Counted from the first letter of the stretch, positions 36,321 to 47,439 are shown. The stretch is 64,000 nt of DNA from Paenactinomyces guangxiensis (GCF_016055185.1 NZ_JAECVR010000007.1:113508-177507), one strand, 5' to 3'. The notes: a model not told the origin generated them from the letters alone. Program-made: numbers and translations.

Positions 36321-37294
36321 TTTCCGTCACGCTCCAGTTCGGCTTGGACACGGGAGAGGATTTGACGTTGCGCTTCTTCGAGGGTGCCTTGAAATGTGCA
36401 GCCTGCGGCCCTGGCATGTCCACCGCCGCCAAGTGACTTGGCCACACTTCCCACATCCACCCGGGAACGGGAACGAAAGCTTACTTTCACAGTTTGTTGC
36501 TCAGTTTCCCGAAACAGAATTCCCACATCAACTCCAAGAATGTTGCGGGCATAGTTAACAATTCCATCCAGGTCATCATTTGCGGCACGAATACGCTGCA
36601 AATCCTGCAAACGCAAACTCATCCAGGCGATCAATCCATCCTTTGTCCTCTGCAAGGATTGAAGTGCTGTTTGCAGAATCTGAAGCTGCTCAATCGTAGT
36701 CGTTTCAAGCACAGTATCTGCTATGATATGAGCCGGGATTCCAATTTCGATTAAGTGGGCTGCTTGTCTTAGCACCCGGGAACTCGTATTGGAGTAACGG
36801 AAACCACCAGTATCTGTCAGCAATCCGGTATAGATGGCGGTTGCCAGAGACTTGTTCCAGGGGATCTTATTATTTTCTATCCATTGAAATAAAATTTCCA
36901 CAGTTGCCGCAGCCCCCGGCTCAACAACATTAACGGTTCCAAAGTGATCATTGGTTGGGTGGTGGTCTATATTTAAAATCTTGACATCTCCAGCAAAAAG
37001 CTCCCGGCTGTTTCCCATTCGTTCAGCATCGGCACAATCGAGCGCAACCACATAACGAAATTTATTCATCACTCGCTCCGGCTGAAGAATTTCTTCCACT
37101 CCCGACAGAAAAGTAAACTTTTTGGGGATCGGAGATTCATTGACCATCGTAACCCTTTTCCCCAACAAACGGAACATTTGAGCCGCCGCCAATGTTGAAC
37201 TGACCGCATCTCCGTCCGGATGGAGATGGGATACAACAAGAAGATGATCGGCTTCTCCTATAAAATGATTTGCTTTTTCTAACTGAATGGTCAT
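36317..37294 (-). CDS. nrnA: DHH/DHHA1 phosphoesterase, bifunctional oligoribonuclease and pAp phosphatase
   Basis: The 325-aa protein has the DHH-superfamily metal sites [22 protein letters not shown] and [12 protein letters not shown], and a C-terminal [10 protein letters not shown] substrate-binding loop. NrnA finishes RNA decay by degrading nanoRNAs and removes 3'-phosphoadenosine-5'-phosphate. It overlaps rbfA and truB by 4 nt on each side. Confidence 0.93.
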   Translation of the reverse strand: MTIQLEKANHFIGEADHLLVVSHLHPDGDAVSSTLAAAQMFRLLGKRVTMVNESPIPKKFTFLSGVEEILQPERVMNKFRYVVALDCADAERMGNSRELFAGDVKILNIDHHPTNDHFGTVNVVEPGAAATVEILFQWIENNKIPWNKSLATAIYTGLLTDTGGFRYSNTSSRVLRQAAHLIEIGIPAHIIADTVLETTTIEQLQILQTALQSLQRTKDGLIAWMSLRLQDLQRIRAANDDLDGIVNYARNILGVDVGILFRETEQQTVKVSFRSRSRVDVGSVAKSLGGGGHARAAGCTFQGTLEEAQRQILSRVQAELERDGK

Positions 37295-37647
37295 TGGTTC
37301 TTCTCCCGGACGTTCACATCATTCAACAATTTACTGATATGTTCACTGTGTTCCAGCGATTCATCTATAACAAAGACCAGTTCGGGAACATGGCGAAGGT
37401 GTATGCGCCGTCCGATTTCAGAACGTATATATCCTTTAGCTTTTTCCAATCCGGCAAGCGTCTGTTGTTTCTTTTCTGATGTACCCATCACACTGACATA
37501 TACTTTGGCTATTTGTAAATCACCGCTCATCTCTACGGCAGTAACTGTTACAAAGCCGATGCGGGGGTCTTTAATCTCTTGTTGAAGGATTTGACTCAAT
37601 TCTTTTTTTACCTGTTCGCCGACACGGCTCCCTCTGATCCGGGCCAT
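37291..37647 (-). CDS. rbfA: Ribosome-binding factor A
   Basis: The 118-aa KH-fold protein assists 16S 5'-end maturation ([20 protein letters not shown] start; [24 protein letters not shown]). ATG 37647 has AGGAGGT 8 nt upstream, better than the codon three positions earlier. It lies between ylxP and nrnA as in B. subtilis. Confidence 0.93.
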   Translation of the reverse strand: MARIRGSRVGEQVKKELSQILQQEIKDPRIGFVTVTAVEMSGDLQIAKVYVSVMGTSEKKQQTLAGLEKAKGYIRSEIGRRIHLRHVPELVFVIDESLEHSEHISKLLNDVNVREKNQ

Positions 37648-37671
37648 TGCCGACACCTCCTCCGCTAAGTC

Positions 37672-37953
37672 TTACACAAAGGTAACCGCAGCCTCCAATA
37701 CCTCTAAGCCTTCTGTCTCCTCTAAAAGACAAAGAGCCTGCTTCAATTCCTTTTCGATGATTTTTTTATCGCTGCCGACACCAGCCATTGCTATGGTAGT
37801 CAAAGTCCTGTTATCCTGGTGGCTCACTTCCGCAACGGAAAGATTAAACTTGTTTTTGATCCTTGCCAGACCGCTTTTGATTACCCTTCTTTTATCTTTT
37901 AAAGAAGTAGATCCGATAATCCGCCCCGTTACTTCTTGCACACCGACAAACAC
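37672..37953 (-). CDS. ylxP: YlxP-like protein (DUF503)
   Basis: The 93-aa protein matches the DUF503 family (LKDKRRVIKSGLARIKNKFN). Function is unknown; its constant place between infB and rbfA suggests a role in ribosome biogenesis. GTG 37953 begins right after the infB stop with a weak ribosome site, so translation is probably coupled to infB. Confidence 0.85.
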   Translation of the reverse strand: MFVGVQEVTGRIIGSTSLKDKRRVIKSGLARIKNKFNLSVAEVSHQDNRTLTTIAMAGVGSDKKIIEKELKQALCLLEETEGLEVLEAAVTFV

Positions 37954-37954
37954 C

Positions 37955-40282
37955 TCAGGCCCGCTCCACTTCTTCGATCACATACACTTCAATGACATCT
38001 CCTTCTTTGATGTCATTATAATTTTCCAAGGTTATACCGCATTCATACCCTTGCGCAACTTCTTTCGCATCATCTTTAAATCGTTTGAGAGTATCTAATT
38101 TACCCTCATGAATGACGATTCCGTCGCGGATAAGCCGAACATGTCCATCACGCACTACTTTACCTTCTGTAACATAGCAACCGGCAATGGTCCCCACTTT
38201 GGACACTTTGAAAGTTTGCCGAACTTCCGCAGTTCCAACCACTTTCTCTTCATACTCCGGATCAAGAAGCCCTTTCATGGCTGCTTCGATCTCTTCAATC
38301 GCCTTGTAAATAATACGGTGCAACCGGATGTCCACTTTCTCCTGGTCTGCCACCGCCCGTGCATTAGGTTCGGGACGGACATTAAATCCGACAATAATCG
38401 CATTGGAAGCAGAGGCGAGAATCACATCATACTCGGTAATCGCACCTACACCGGTATGGATAATTTTTACTCTGGCACCTTCTACATCGATTTTCTCCAG
38501 GGAGTTTTTCATGGCTTCTGCCGAACCGTGCACGTCAGCTTTAATAATGACGTTCAGTTCTTTCATTTCGCCTTCCTGGATCTGCTTGAACAGATCATCC
38601 AGAGTGACGCGCTTGTTCCCTCCGCGCTCTTCTTCTTTTTGCTTTGCCATCCGTCTTTCGGCAATGGCCCGGCCCTTTTTCTCATCTTCAAACACCATGA
38701 AGGGATCCCCGGCTCCCGGAACATCAGATAAACCAAGAATTTCTACAGGTGTAGACGGGGGTGCCACTTTGACACGGCGCCCGCGATCATTGACCATGGC
38801 GCGAATCTTTCCGAAGTAGTTGCCGGCGACCACACCATCTCCTACTTTCAAGGTTCCGTTTTGCACCAGTACAGTAGCTACCGCCCCGCGGCCTTTATCC
38901 AGTTCCGCTTCAATGACAACCCCCCGGGCGCGCTTGTCAGGATTGGCTTTCAATTCTTGTACTTCAGCCACCAACAAAACCATTTCCAGGAGTTCATCAA
39001 TCCCAGCCCCAGTGATTGCGGATACTGGAACAAAAATGGTTTCTCCTCCCCACTCTTCAGGCACAAGCCCATGTTCAGTCAATTGTTGCTTGACACGATC
39101 GGGGTTTGCCTCAGGTTTATCCATTTTGTTTACGGCAACGATAATGGGCACATCGGCTGCCTTCGCATGGTTGATCGCTTCAACAGTTTGCGGCTTTACC
39201 CCGTCATCTGCGGCCACGACGAGAATGGTGATGTCGGTTACCTTTGCTCCGCGGGCACGCATTGTGGTAAAAGCAGCGTGTCCGGGGGTATCTAAGAAAG
39301 TGATCTTTTTGTTATTAATTTCCACCTGATAAGCACCGATATGCTGGGTAATGCCGCCTGCTTCCCCGGCCGTAACATTGGTGTGACGGATTTTATCCAG
39401 CAATGTAGTTTTACCATGGTCTACATGGCCCATGATTGTCACTACCGGCGGGCGTTCTACCAGAGCTTCAGGATCATCGTTTTCTTCTTGTTCTTCAAAG
39501 TTGGACTCATCAACTTCCTCTTTATATTCGACCGTTACACCAAACTCTTCAGCGATCACACTCATGGTATCCACATCGATCTCCTGATTGATCGTAGCCA
39601 TGATTCCGAGTGAAATCAACTTGCGGATCACTTCAGAAGCTTCTTTACGCAAAAGTTTCGCAAATTCACCGACGGTAAGAGGACCGGAAACAGTAATTTC
39701 TTTTGGGAGTACTGGAGCTTGCTTTTCCCTGGGTGCCGCTTTTTTGTCTCCTTTTTTCTTGCTCCGGCCTTTTCCTCCACGGAACGATCCGGACTCCTTG
39801 GAGGAATCATCTTTAAATTTGGTGAATTTACCTTTTTTGTGGTCGGACTTTCTCCCTTTTGGGTTATCGTAAGTTCCTGAATCTGTTGCAAGCTTTCGCT
39901 TTTCCTCTGTTTGACGCTGACGTGCCGGTTTAGCTTTTGCATTATTTTGGTTGTTGTTTGCTCTATTGGGACGAGGTCCCTTACTGTTTGCAGCTTGTGG
40001 TTTGTTGCTTTTGTTCTGGTTGCGATTCCCCGAATGCTGTTGATTCGGTTTGTTGTTTCTTGTCTTTCTCTCTCCCTGGGGCTTTTCTTGCTGGTTTGTA
40101 CCGGCAGTACTTCCCCCCTGTTTTACTTTGCTGATAAATTGCTCCACTTTTTGTATCATTCCTTCATCCATCACACTCATATGATTGTTTACTTTTAAGT
40201 CCATGCGTTCCAGAATGGTCAGCACTTCTTTGCTGCTCATATTCATTTGTTTGGCGTATTCATATACACGCATTTTGCTCAT
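37955..40282 (-). CDS. infB: Translation initiation factor IF-2
   Basis: The 775-aa GTPase positions initiator tRNA on the 30S subunit. The N-terminus ([11 protein letters not shown]) is the usual IF2_N module, followed by a roughly 150-residue Asn/Lys/Gln-rich disordered linker and a second IF2_N. The GTPase domain has GHVDHGKTT (about 286), DTPGH and NKMDKP. ATG 40282 follows GGGGGTG. It is the centre of the rimP-ribF operon. Confidence 0.96.
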   Translation of the reverse strand: MSKMRVYEYAKQMNMSSKEVLTILERMDLKVNNHMSVMDEGMIQKVEQFISKVKQGGSTAGTNQQEKPQGERKTRNNKPNQQHSGNRNQNKSNKPQAANSKGPRPNRANNNQNNAKAKPARQRQTEEKRKLATDSGTYDNPKGRKSDHKKGKFTKFKDDSSKESGSFRGGKGRSKKKGDKKAAPREKQAPVLPKEITVSGPLTVGEFAKLLRKEASEVIRKLISLGIMATINQEIDVDTMSVIAEEFGVTVEYKEEVDESNFEEQEENDDPEALVERPPVVTIMGHVDHGKTTLLDKIRHTNVTAGEAGGITQHIGAYQVEINNKKITFLDTPGHAAFTTMRARGAKVTDITILVVAADDGVKPQTVEAINHAKAADVPIIVAVNKMDKPEANPDRVKQQLTEHGLVPEEWGGETIFVPVSAITGAGIDELLEMVLLVAEVQELKANPDKRARGVVIEAELDKGRGAVATVLVQNGTLKVGDGVVAGNYFGKIRAMVNDRGRRVKVAPPSTPVEILGLSDVPGAGDPFMVFEDEKKGRAIAERRMAKQKEEERGGNKRVTLDDLFKQIQEGEMKELNVIIKADVHGSAEAMKNSLEKIDVEGARVKIIHTGVGAITEYDVILASASNAIIVGFNVRPEPNARAVADQEKVDIRLHRIIYKAIEEIEAAMKGLLDPEYEEKVVGTAEVRQTFKVSKVGTIAGCYVTEGKVVRDGHVRLIRDGIVIHEGKLDTLKRFKDDAKEVAQGYECGITLENYNDIKEGDVIEVYVIEEVERA

Positions 40283-40299
40283 ACCGTCACCCCCGTCAG

Positions 40300-40596
40300 T
40301 TACTGAACGAACTTTTGTATTGAACGGGCAAATCCGGGATCAGTCACAGCAATGACCACCCGTTCAACTTTTCCGATGGCTTTCCCCAACTCTTGTCTTG
40401 TTCCGTATCTGATGATCGGGACCTTATAAGTAAAACACTTATCGGTGATTTTTTTTTCCGTGTTTTTAGCCGCATCGGTTGCCAGTAATACAAGATGAAC
40501 CTTTCCCGATCGAACTTCCCTGAGCACCAAATACTCACCGGAAATGATTTTCCCTGCTCGCATTGCAAGCCCGAGCAACTGGTATAATTTATTCAT
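40300..40596 (-). CDS. rplGA: L7Ae-family ribosomal protein (YlxQ)
   Basis: The 98-aa protein is an L7Ae/L30e/S12e/Gadd45-type RNA-binding protein ([34 protein letters not shown]). It binds kink-turns; a precise role is not fixed. Its start overlaps the end of the YlxR-type gene by 8 nt, and infB follows. Confidence 0.88.
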   Translation of the reverse strand: MNKLYQLLGLAMRAGKIISGEYLVLREVRSGKVHLVLLATDAAKNTEKKITDKCFTYKVPIIRYGTRQELGKAIGKVERVVIAVTDPGFARSIQKFVQ

Positions 40597-40867
40597 CAGA
40601 TGGTACCAGCTTTACATACTCGCGCAGTTGGTCGTAAATTTCCGGTGAAACTTGAACTTTTAAAGCACGGTCTAACGCTTTTTTCTTTTGTGCTAAATCG
40701 ATATATTCTAATTTGGCACAGAGATAGGCGCCACGTCCGGACTTTTTTCCGGTCGGATCAATGATAATCTCATTTTCCGGCGTACGAACCACCCGAATTA
40801 AACTTTTTTTGGGAAACATCTCCTGTGATGCTACACATTTGCGCATGGGAATTTTCCGTTGCTTCAT
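40589..40867 (-). CDS. rnpM: YlxR-family RNA-binding protein (RNase P modulator)
   Basis: The 92-aa protein has the YlxR signature [19 protein letters not shown] followed by GRGAYLC. YlxR in B. subtilis binds RNase P RNA and modulates it (renamed RnpM). ATG 40867 has GGAGGT about 10 nt upstream; the longer in-frame reading lacks a site. It lies between nusA and rplGA. Confidence 0.9.
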   Translation of the reverse strand: MKQRKIPMRKCVASQEMFPKKSLIRVVRTPENEIIIDPTGKKSGRGAYLCAKLEYIDLAQKKKALDRALKVQVSPEIYDQLREYVKLVPSDE

Positions 40868-40920
40868 ACTCCCGTCAACCTCCACACTCTTGAAAAAGTT
40901 GAATTGGAGCAAAGCCCTGT

Positions 40921-42024
40921 TTATTCTTGCTCTTCAGCAGCAGAGGCCGGTTCAGTCACTTCCATGCTTTCCGTCTCTGCCTCCGGATTGTCGGTTGCTT
41001 CCGATTCACTTTTGATATCGATTTTCCAGTTTGTCAATTTAGCCGCCAATCGTGCATTTTGCCCTTCTTTACCGATCGCAAGGGAAAGCTGATGATCAGG
41101 TACCACAACCCGTGCCATTTTTTGATCTTCAAAAATGGTTACCGAAATAACTTTGGAAGGGCTGAGGGAATTGGCAATCCACTCTTCTGTATTTTCAGAC
41201 CAGCGCACAATATCGATTTTTTCTCCCCGCAACTCATTAACAACCGTTTGTACACGCATGCCACGATGGCCTACACACGCGCCAACAGGGTCGACATTGG
41301 GGTCGCGGGAATAAACGGCAACTTTGGAGCGGTATCCGGCTTCCCTGGATACGGAGCGGATTTCTACAACTCCATCGTAGATCTCTGGCACTTCCAGTTC
41401 AAACAAACGTTTCAAAAGCCCCGGATGCGTACGGGAAACAAAGATCTGAGGTCCTTTCGTCGATTTTTCCACCTTGGTAATATACGTCTTTACTCGATCC
41501 CCATGCTTAAACCGCTCCCCGGGCATCGTTTCGTTGTGAGGCAGCAAAGCTTCAATACGGCCCAAATCGATATAGTAATAACGATTATCCGCACGCTGTA
41601 CAATTCCGGTTACAATATCATCTTCTTTGTCGATAAAGTTCTGATAGATGATACTTCGTTCAGCCTCGCGAATTCGTTGTGTAACTACTTGTTTCGCCGT
41701 TTGGGCGGCAATGCGGCCAAAATCGGCAGGAGTTACCTCAATCTCTACAATATCTCCCAGTTGATAGGCAGGATTCATTTCCCGTGCCGCTTCTAATGAA
41801 ATTTCCAGGCGCGGATCCAGCACATCTTCCACCACAGTTTTTCTGGCAAAAACACGAACCTGCCCATTATTGCGGTTTATATCTACTCGTACATTTTGCG
41901 CAGAGTGAAAGTTGCGTTTGTAACCGGAAATAAGTGCTGCCTCAATCGCGTCAATCAAGATATCCTTACTGATTCCCTTTTCTTTCTCCAGTTGACCGAG
42001 GGCCTCGATGAACTCAGCATTCAT
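40921..42024 (-). CDS. nusA: Transcription termination/antitermination factor NusA
   Basis: The 367-aa protein has an N-terminal RNAP-binding domain, an S1 domain (VTGIVQRADNRYYYIDLGR) and two KH domains (VGACVGHRGMRVQTVVNEL; AIGKEGQNARLAAKLT). It ends in an acidic tail, and the length equals the short Gram-positive form. It makes RNA polymerase pause and terminate at weak terminators, and the hairpin in the leader of this operon (42555-42580) is a candidate for its own feedback. Confidence 0.95.
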   Translation of the reverse strand: MNAEFIEALGQLEKEKGISKDILIDAIEAALISGYKRNFHSAQNVRVDINRNNGQVRVFARKTVVEDVLDPRLEISLEAAREMNPAYQLGDIVEIEVTPADFGRIAAQTAKQVVTQRIREAERSIIYQNFIDKEDDIVTGIVQRADNRYYYIDLGRIEALLPHNETMPGERFKHGDRVKTYITKVEKSTKGPQIFVSRTHPGLLKRLFELEVPEIYDGVVEIRSVSREAGYRSKVAVYSRDPNVDPVGACVGHRGMRVQTVVNELRGEKIDIVRWSENTEEWIANSLSPSKVISVTIFEDQKMARVVVPDHQLSLAIGKEGQNARLAAKLTNWKIDIKSESEATDNPEAETESMEVTEPASAAEEQE

Positions 42025-42045
42025 CGGTCTTCTTCCTCCCTTCGA

Positions 42046-42510
42046 TTAAAAAACGATTGCCAGGCGTGCTTTTGCCACTTTTTCGAGCGGAATTTGAAAA
42101 GATTTCTGCTTCTCTTCCACTGTCATGTGGCCATTCTCGAAGTGGGTGAGCACACCTTCAAACGCTTTTTGCCCTTCCACAGGTTCATACGTAGTGACAT
42201 AAACATTTTTTCCAATCGCTCTCATAAAGTCAGTCTCTTTTTTTAAGGGACGCTCTGCCCCCGGAGAAGAGACTTCCAGTATATAAGCTCCTGGAATAGG
42301 GTCTTCTTGATCCAATGCTTCACTCAATCGTTCACTGACCCGTGAGCAATCATCGAGATCGATGGGTTTGCCTTCCTGACCATCGATGAATACCCGTAAA
42401 AACCAATTTTGCCCTTCTTTTTTATACTCAATATCGACTAATTCTAGCCCTTCAGCATCAAGAATAGGCAAGGCGATTTTTTCCACAGTTTCAGTGACTT
42501 GGCGGCTCAA
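42046..42510 (-). CDS. rimP: Ribosome maturation factor RimP
   Basis: The 154-aa protein supports 30S maturation. It has the RimP N-domain ([20 protein letters not shown]), the [15 protein letters not shown] segment and [18 protein letters not shown] 42510 follows AAGGGGGT at about 7 nt and gives the family length; the longer frame runs through the leader hairpin. It is the first gene of the operon. Confidence 0.92.
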   Translation of the reverse strand: MSRQVTETVEKIALPILDAEGLELVDIEYKKEGQNWFLRVFIDGQEGKPIDLDDCSRVSERLSEALDQEDPIPGAYILEVSSPGAERPLKKETDFMRAIGKNVYVTTYEPVEGQKAFEGVLTHFENGHMTVEEKQKSFQIPLEKVAKARLAIVF

Positions 42511-42554
42511 GGGCCATACCCCCTTATTTCGTGCAGATATTCTCATGCAAATGC

Positions 42555-42580
42555 AAAGAGTGGGTCCGCACCCACTCTTT
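42555..42580 (-). terminator. Hairpin in the leader of the rimP-nusA-infB operon
   Basis: AAAGAGTGGGT and ACCCACTCTTT form an 11-bp stem with a 4-nt loop. It lies between the putative promoter (42619-42648) and the rimP start. The following minus-strand bases (GCATTTGCATG) are only weakly T-rich, the pattern of a NusA-dependent terminator. Confidence 0.65.
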
Positions 42581-42618
42581 CTCATCAGACGTATCTACCC
42601 TTAAGTATAGCCAAATTG

Positions 42619-42648
42619 ATTATATCACAATCATAAAAATGCGTGCAA
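42619..42648 (-). promoter_or_regulatory. Promoter of the rimP-ribF operon
   Basis: TTGCAC (42648-42643) and TATAAT (42624-42619) with an 18-bp spacer lie between polC and rimP. Confidence 0.65.
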
Positions 42649-42674
42649 TGATGGGGTTGTGTAAAACCTTTTCT

Positions 42675-42691
42675 CACGGAGATACTCCGTG
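42675..42691 (-). terminator. Short hairpin just after polC
   Basis: CACGGAG and CTCCGTG pair around a 3-nt loop, 12 nt below the polC stop. No T-run follows, so it is a weak or Rho/NusA-assisted terminator at best. Confidence 0.4.
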
Positions 42692-42702
42692 GCAGTTACG
42701 GT

Positions 42703-45700
42703 TTAAAATAAAGCAAGCTGATTGCTTTGCGGCAGACCGTCCAGGCACCCCATGTTCTTCAGAATCTCCACTACCGTAGATGTGGCCCTGCTCCTTTGCT
42801 GGAAGTCATCGATGGACAGGAATTCTCCTTCTTTCCTGGCCTCCATGATGTTGACGGCCGCATTCTCACCCACACCCGCGATGGATGCAAACGGAGGAAT
42901 AAGTGAGTTTCCGTCAATCACAAATTGTTTGGCATGGGAGCGGTACAAGTCTACATTTTTGAACGTGAACCCGCGGGCATAAAACTCCTGAACAGATTCA
43001 AGCACTGTAAAGAGCCCTTTTTCCTTGGGAGAAGCTGTATTTCCTTTCTCTTCGATCTCTTTAATCATTCTCTTTATATGTGCCGGTCCTTTTAATACCA
43101 CATCAGCATCAAAATCACTCAACAGCCGGTAAAAATACGCTGCATAGTACTCCAGAGGTCGATGAACCTTAAACCAGGCAATCCGTACCGCCATCATCAC
43201 ATAAGCAGCCGCGTGGGCCCGCGGGAACATATATGCGATTTTTTGGCAGGAGGTGATGTACCAGTCGGGAACCCCGTGCTCTTTCATCAGTTCTGCCTCG
43301 TCTTCCGTGACTCCTTTTCCTTTCCGCACCTTTTCCATAATTTTAAAGGCACTCTTCGCCGGAACCCCTTTTTGGATCAAATACAGCATAATATCATCAC
43401 GGGTACAGATGGCTTCGGACAGAGTACAGGTGCCACTGCGAATCAATTCCTGTGCATTGCCAAGCCATACATCCGTTCCGTGTGAAAGACCCGAAATCCG
43501 CACTAACTCGGAAAATGTTGTGGGGCGTGTATCCTCCAGCATTTGGCGGACAAAGTGAGTGCCGAATTCAGGAATCCCCAACGTGCCTGTTTTTGTCCCG
43601 TTGATATCTTCTGGAGTGATCCCGAGCGATTCGGTGCCGCTAAAAATTTTGATTGTTTCCGGGTCATCGATCGGAATCTCTTTCGGATCAACCCCCGTCA
43701 AATCCTGCAACATCCGGATCGTGGTGGGATCCTGGTGCCCGAGTATATCCAGTTTCAGCAATCGGCCGCTGATGGAACGGTAGTCAAAGTGGGTTGTAAT
43801 CGTACCCGATTTTGCATCATCTGCCGGGTGCTGAATCGGGGTAAAGTCAAACACATCTTTGTATTGCGGGACAACCATTAACCCGCCGGGGTGTTGTCCG
43901 GTTGTCCGCTTCACTCCCGTACATCCCTGAACCAGTCGCTCAATCTCGGCCTGCCGAAGCTGGAGATTGTTTTGTTCCGCATACTTTTTAACATATCCGT
44001 AGGCGGTTTTTTCCTGGACTGTTGCAATGGTTCCCGCCCGGTAAATATACTCTTTTCCAAACAGTTCCTCTGTATAAGCATGGGCTCGCGGCTGATATTC
44101 TCCCGAGAAGTTCAAATCGATATCGGGAGTCTTATCTGCTTCAAATCCAAGAAAGGTTTCAAACGGAATATCATGCCCGTCTTTTTCCATTTTTGTCCCA
44201 CAGTTTGGACACTCTTTATCCGGCAAGTCAAAACCTGATTCGTAGCTTCCATCCAGGATAAATTCACTGTGCTTACAGCTGGGACATCTCCAGTGCGGTG
44301 GCAACGGGTTCACTTCGGTGATGTCACTCATTGTTGCGACAAAAGAAGAACCCACAGATCCCCTGGAACCGACAAGATATCCGTCTTGCAGGGATTTGGT
44401 CACGATCCGCTGTGAAATCAGATATAAATCGCTGAAACCGTACTTGATGATTGGAGTTAATTCCCGGTCCAAACGGGTAGCTACCACTTCAGGGAGCGGA
44501 TCTCCGTAAAGCGAATGGGCTTTGTCATAACAGATTTGCTTAAGCTCATCCGCCGCCCCTTCCATCTTGGGTGTAAAGGTTCCGTCCGGGAATGGCTTGA
44601 TATCATCCTGGATCAAATCGGCAATCTTACGTGGATTTGTTATCACAACCTCTTTGGCTTTATCAGGCCCCAGATAAGAAAACTCCTCCAACATTTCAGT
44701 CGTGGTACGGAAATGGGCTTTGGGAAGCGGTCCGCTGGGGCGAAACCCTCCGGATTGATTCATCGCCAAGATATCGCGGTACAGCGAATCATGTTCATCC
44801 AGGTAATGCACATTGGCCGTTGCAACAACAGGCTTCCCCAGCTTTTCCCCAATCTCAACCAATAATCGGTTTGCTTCTCTCAATCGATCCGGAGTCTCAA
44901 CCAGGCCTTTTTCCACCAGATGCATATTGATATCGACCGGTTGTATCTCCAGATAATCATAAAACCGGGCGACTTCTTCCACCTCTTGCGGAGACTTGTT
45001 GAGCGCGGTCTCAAACAGTTCCCCTTTTTCACAACCGGAACCGATCATCAGTCCCTCCCGGTGCTTTTCCAATTCGCTTCTCAGAATTCGCGGTACACGG
45101 AAAAAAGTTTCCAAATGAGATTTGGAGATAAGTTTGTACAAATTTTTCAATCCCGTTTCGTTTTTAACCAGGAGAATGGCGTGAAAAGGCCGTAATCGGG
45201 TCAGATCCCGATCTCCCGTATGTTCATTTAGCTGGTGAAGGCGGGTAATATCTTTCTTCACCGTGTCCAGCAGCATCTTCCACATCACATATCCGGTTGC
45301 TTCGGCATCATAAATGGCCCGGTGATGTTGCTCCAAATGAACATCCAACTTTGCGGCCAGCGTATTCAACCGATAATTTTTCATCCCCGGGTAGAGGAAA
45401 CGGGCTAACTCTAAAGTATCAATAACCGGATTGGATACGGGCTCTTTTCCGATCCGCTTAACCGCTTCTTGCAAGAATCCCATATCGAAACGGGCGTTGT
45501 GAGCGACAAGGACACTGCCCTCAATAAATTCGAGAAAGCGGCTGATCACCTGATCCACTTCAGGAGCATCCTTCACCATCTCATCAGTAATCCCGGTCAG
45601 TTGACTGATTTGTTCAGTAAGGGGGCGGTGCGGGTTGGCAAATGATTCAAAGCGGTCAATAATTTCCCCATTTTTTACTTTGACACCCGCTAATTCGATA

Positions 45701-46998
45701 ATGGTGTCATGGACCGCGGAAAGACCCGTTGTTTCAACGTCAAAAACAACATATGTATCCTCGGTCAATACACGATCCTCCGGCCGGATCACAATGGGGA
45801 TTCCATCGTTGACGATATTTGCTTCCATCCCGAATAAAATTTTAACCCCATGTTGTTTACCGGCTCCATAGGCTTCGGGAAAAGCTTGGGCCACTCCATG
45901 ATCGGTAATTGCGATCGCCGGATGTCCCCAACTGGCGGCGCGTTTTACCAGTTCCTTGACATCATAAACTCCATCCATCGCCGACATGGATGTATGGCAA
46001 TGAAGCTCGACCCGCTTCTCTTCCGCCGTATCCTGCCTCTCTTCCGGTTCCGTCTCATGAAGATCATTCACCATTAAAACCAGGTCCCGTACAAACGTAT
46101 CAAACTGGACCGAACCCCGAACCTTCAGCCAGTCACCATCTTTAATTTGTCCCAGGATTTGTGCATCCTCTTTATCCCTGGCGAAAATCTTGCAAGCAAT
46201 CGAATCAGTATAATCGGTCAAATTAAATGTTAACAGCTTTCTCCCGCTTTTTAACTCACGCAATTCACTTTTAAATACTTTCCCTTTCACAACGATCCTC
46301 CGCTCCTCTTCATGGATCGAAGACAGAGGAACCGGCTCATCATGAAAGTCATACCCGATTTTCTTCTCCAGTACAGGTGATTCTTCCGCGCTTTCTATGG
46401 CTTGTCTGGCCGCTTCTGCCTGTTCTGCAAGCGCTTGCTGAATCAATGCCTGATCCTGCTGCTGCCGCTGCTCTTGAAACAGGTCTTTCGCTTCCTCCTC
46501 TTTGTTGCTGGAAAAATGAATGACAATCTCCCTCTGTGTAATTTTCTTATAATAATTTCCTATATGTGTATCCAGCTCTTTCTGTTTTGCCATTCTCAAC
46601 ATTGCCGGATTGGGAAAATGAATATGTAATTGGTTATTTTCCACTTTCCATTCCGCTTTTCCAAGCCATCCTGAAAAGGCGGGGGCCACATTTTCATGGA
46701 TTTTCTTTTTGATCCAATACCAGTATTTTTGCAAGACCTGATCCGTTTCGACCCGGTCATAGTGAAAAAGAATGTGAGCTGAAGCGATCCTTTGAAATGA
46801 TTGCTTTACACGCTCTTGAAATCCTTGCCAGACTTCGGGTGGAATGGGTTCAGGAAAATGGATGTGAATCAGCCATGTTTTCTTGATCGGATCCACTTCC
46901 ACTTTCTCGATAAATGCCAGTTCAAAATGAGGAAGCCATTCACTCGGGCACTTTGCCTCTTGAAATAATTTGAGCAAACGTTCATGACCAACTTTCAT
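42703..46998 (-). CDS. polC: DNA polymerase III subunit alpha, PolC type
   Basis: The 1431-aa replicative polymerase of Gram-positive bacteria. In order: N-terminal domain, OB fold (about 235-325), a PHP domain split by the 3'-5' exonuclease (FDVETTG, about 422, to HRAIYDAEATG), a zinc-binding CPSC...CPNC pair, the palm with PDIDLNFS, and a C-terminal helix-hairpin-helix. The last residues QSNQLALF fit a beta-clamp-binding motif. ATG 46998 follows GGGGGTGGGG. It is not followed on its upstream side by proS, unlike in B. subtilis. Confidence 0.96.
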   Translation of the reverse strand: MKVGHERLLKLFQEAKCPSEWLPHFELAFIEKVEVDPIKKTWLIHIHFPEPIPPEVWQGFQERVKQSFQRIASAHILFHYDRVETDQVLQKYWYWIKKKIHENVAPAFSGWLGKAEWKVENNQLHIHFPNPAMLRMAKQKELDTHIGNYYKKITQREIVIHFSSNKEEEAKDLFQEQRQQQDQALIQQALAEQAEAARQAIESAEESPVLEKKIGYDFHDEPVPLSSIHEEERRIVVKGKVFKSELRELKSGRKLLTFNLTDYTDSIACKIFARDKEDAQILGQIKDGDWLKVRGSVQFDTFVRDLVLMVNDLHETEPEERQDTAEEKRVELHCHTSMSAMDGVYDVKELVKRAASWGHPAIAITDHGVAQAFPEAYGAGKQHGVKILFGMEANIVNDGIPIVIRPEDRVLTEDTYVVFDVETTGLSAVHDTIIELAGVKVKNGEIIDRFESFANPHRPLTEQISQLTGITDEMVKDAPEVDQVISRFLEFIEGSVLVAHNARFDMGFLQEAVKRIGKEPVSNPVIDTLELARFLYPGMKNYRLNTLAAKLDVHLEQHHRAIYDAEATGYVMWKMLLDTVKKDITRLHQLNEHTGDRDLTRLRPFHAILLVKNETGLKNLYKLISKSHLETFFRVPRILRSELEKHREGLMIGSGCEKGELFETALNKSPQEVEEVARFYDYLEIQPVDINMHLVEKGLVETPDRLREANRLLVEIGEKLGKPVVATANVHYLDEHDSLYRDILAMNQSGGFRPSGPLPKAHFRTTTEMLEEFSYLGPDKAKEVVITNPRKIADLIQDDIKPFPDGTFTPKMEGAADELKQICYDKAHSLYGDPLPEVVATRLDRELTPIIKYGFSDLYLISQRIVTKSLQDGYLVGSRGSVGSSFVATMSDITEVNPLPPHWRCPSCKHSEFILDGSYESGFDLPDKECPNCGTKMEKDGHDIPFETFLGFEADKTPDIDLNFSGEYQPRAHAYTEELFGKEYIYRAGTIATVQEKTAYGYVKKYAEQNNLQLRQAEIERLVQGCTGVKRTTGQHPGGLMVVPQYKDVFDFTPIQHPADDAKSGTITTHFDYRSISGRLLKLDILGHQDPTTIRMLQDLTGVDPKEIPIDDPETIKIFSGTESLGITPEDINGTKTGTLGIPEFGTHFVRQMLEDTRPTTFSELVRISGLSHGTDVWLGNAQELIRSGTCTLSEAICTRDDIMLYLIQKGVPAKSAFKIMEKVRKGKGVTEDEAELMKEHGVPDWYITSCQKIAYMFPRAHAAAYVMMAVRIAWFKVHRPLEYYAAYFYRLLSDFDADVVLKGPAHIKRMIKEIEEKGNTASPKEKGLFTVLESVQEFYARGFTFKNVDLYRSHAKQFVIDGNSLIPPFASIAGVGENAAVNIMEARKEGEFLSIDDFQQRSRATSTVVEILKNMGCLDGLPQSNQLALF

Positions 46999-47102
46999 TG
47001 CCCCACCCCCTGTTCACAACATTTCAACCAGCTTCCAGTTTAACTCTCTGTTCTATTGTCTTTCATTCTACTAAATGAGTTTATCAAAAACTATTCGTTT
47101 CA

Positions 47103-47126
47103 GCTAGAAAAATGTTGCTAGAAAAA
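47103..47126. repeat. Two direct copies of GCTAGAAAAA
   Basis: Exact 10-bp repeats at 47103-47112 and 47117-47126, separated by TGTT, in the polC leader. Purpose unknown; a regulator-binding site is possible. Confidence 0.7.
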
Positions 47127-47229
47127 GGAAGAGAAACATCTGTAGCAGCAATAGTGATTATAAGGAAAGGACTGTGAAGAACCCGCTTCTTGATCCTTTT
47201 TACTCACTGTCGTTTAATGCGAAGATTAA

Positions 47230-47259
47230 ATTATAACAAGCCCATCCCGGGATGTGCAA
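47230..47259 (-). promoter_or_regulatory. Putative promoter of polC
   Basis: TTGCAC (47259-47254) and TATAAT (47235-47230) with an 18-bp spacer. It would give polC a leader of roughly 220 nt. Confidence 0.5.
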
Positions 47260-47439
47260 CGCATTTATTCCATTACGACAACCTGTGGTTTCATATGATA
47301 TCTCCTTAATCTTTAAATGGTTCTTTTTTTAGCTTTGTTCACAGAGATTGTTGCAGTTTAGGTCCCGTCTCCGAACTTTAAAATATTTATAAATTTGAAA
47401 ATAATTTCCACTTTGCAGGCAAAATTAGATCATCGTTAA

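Noticed and set aside
47265..47294. 9-codon mini-ORF (MKPQVVVME) with a GGAG site in the polC leader
   Set aside because: It lies upstream of the putative promoter and encodes no regulatory codon run; too short to support as a leader peptide.
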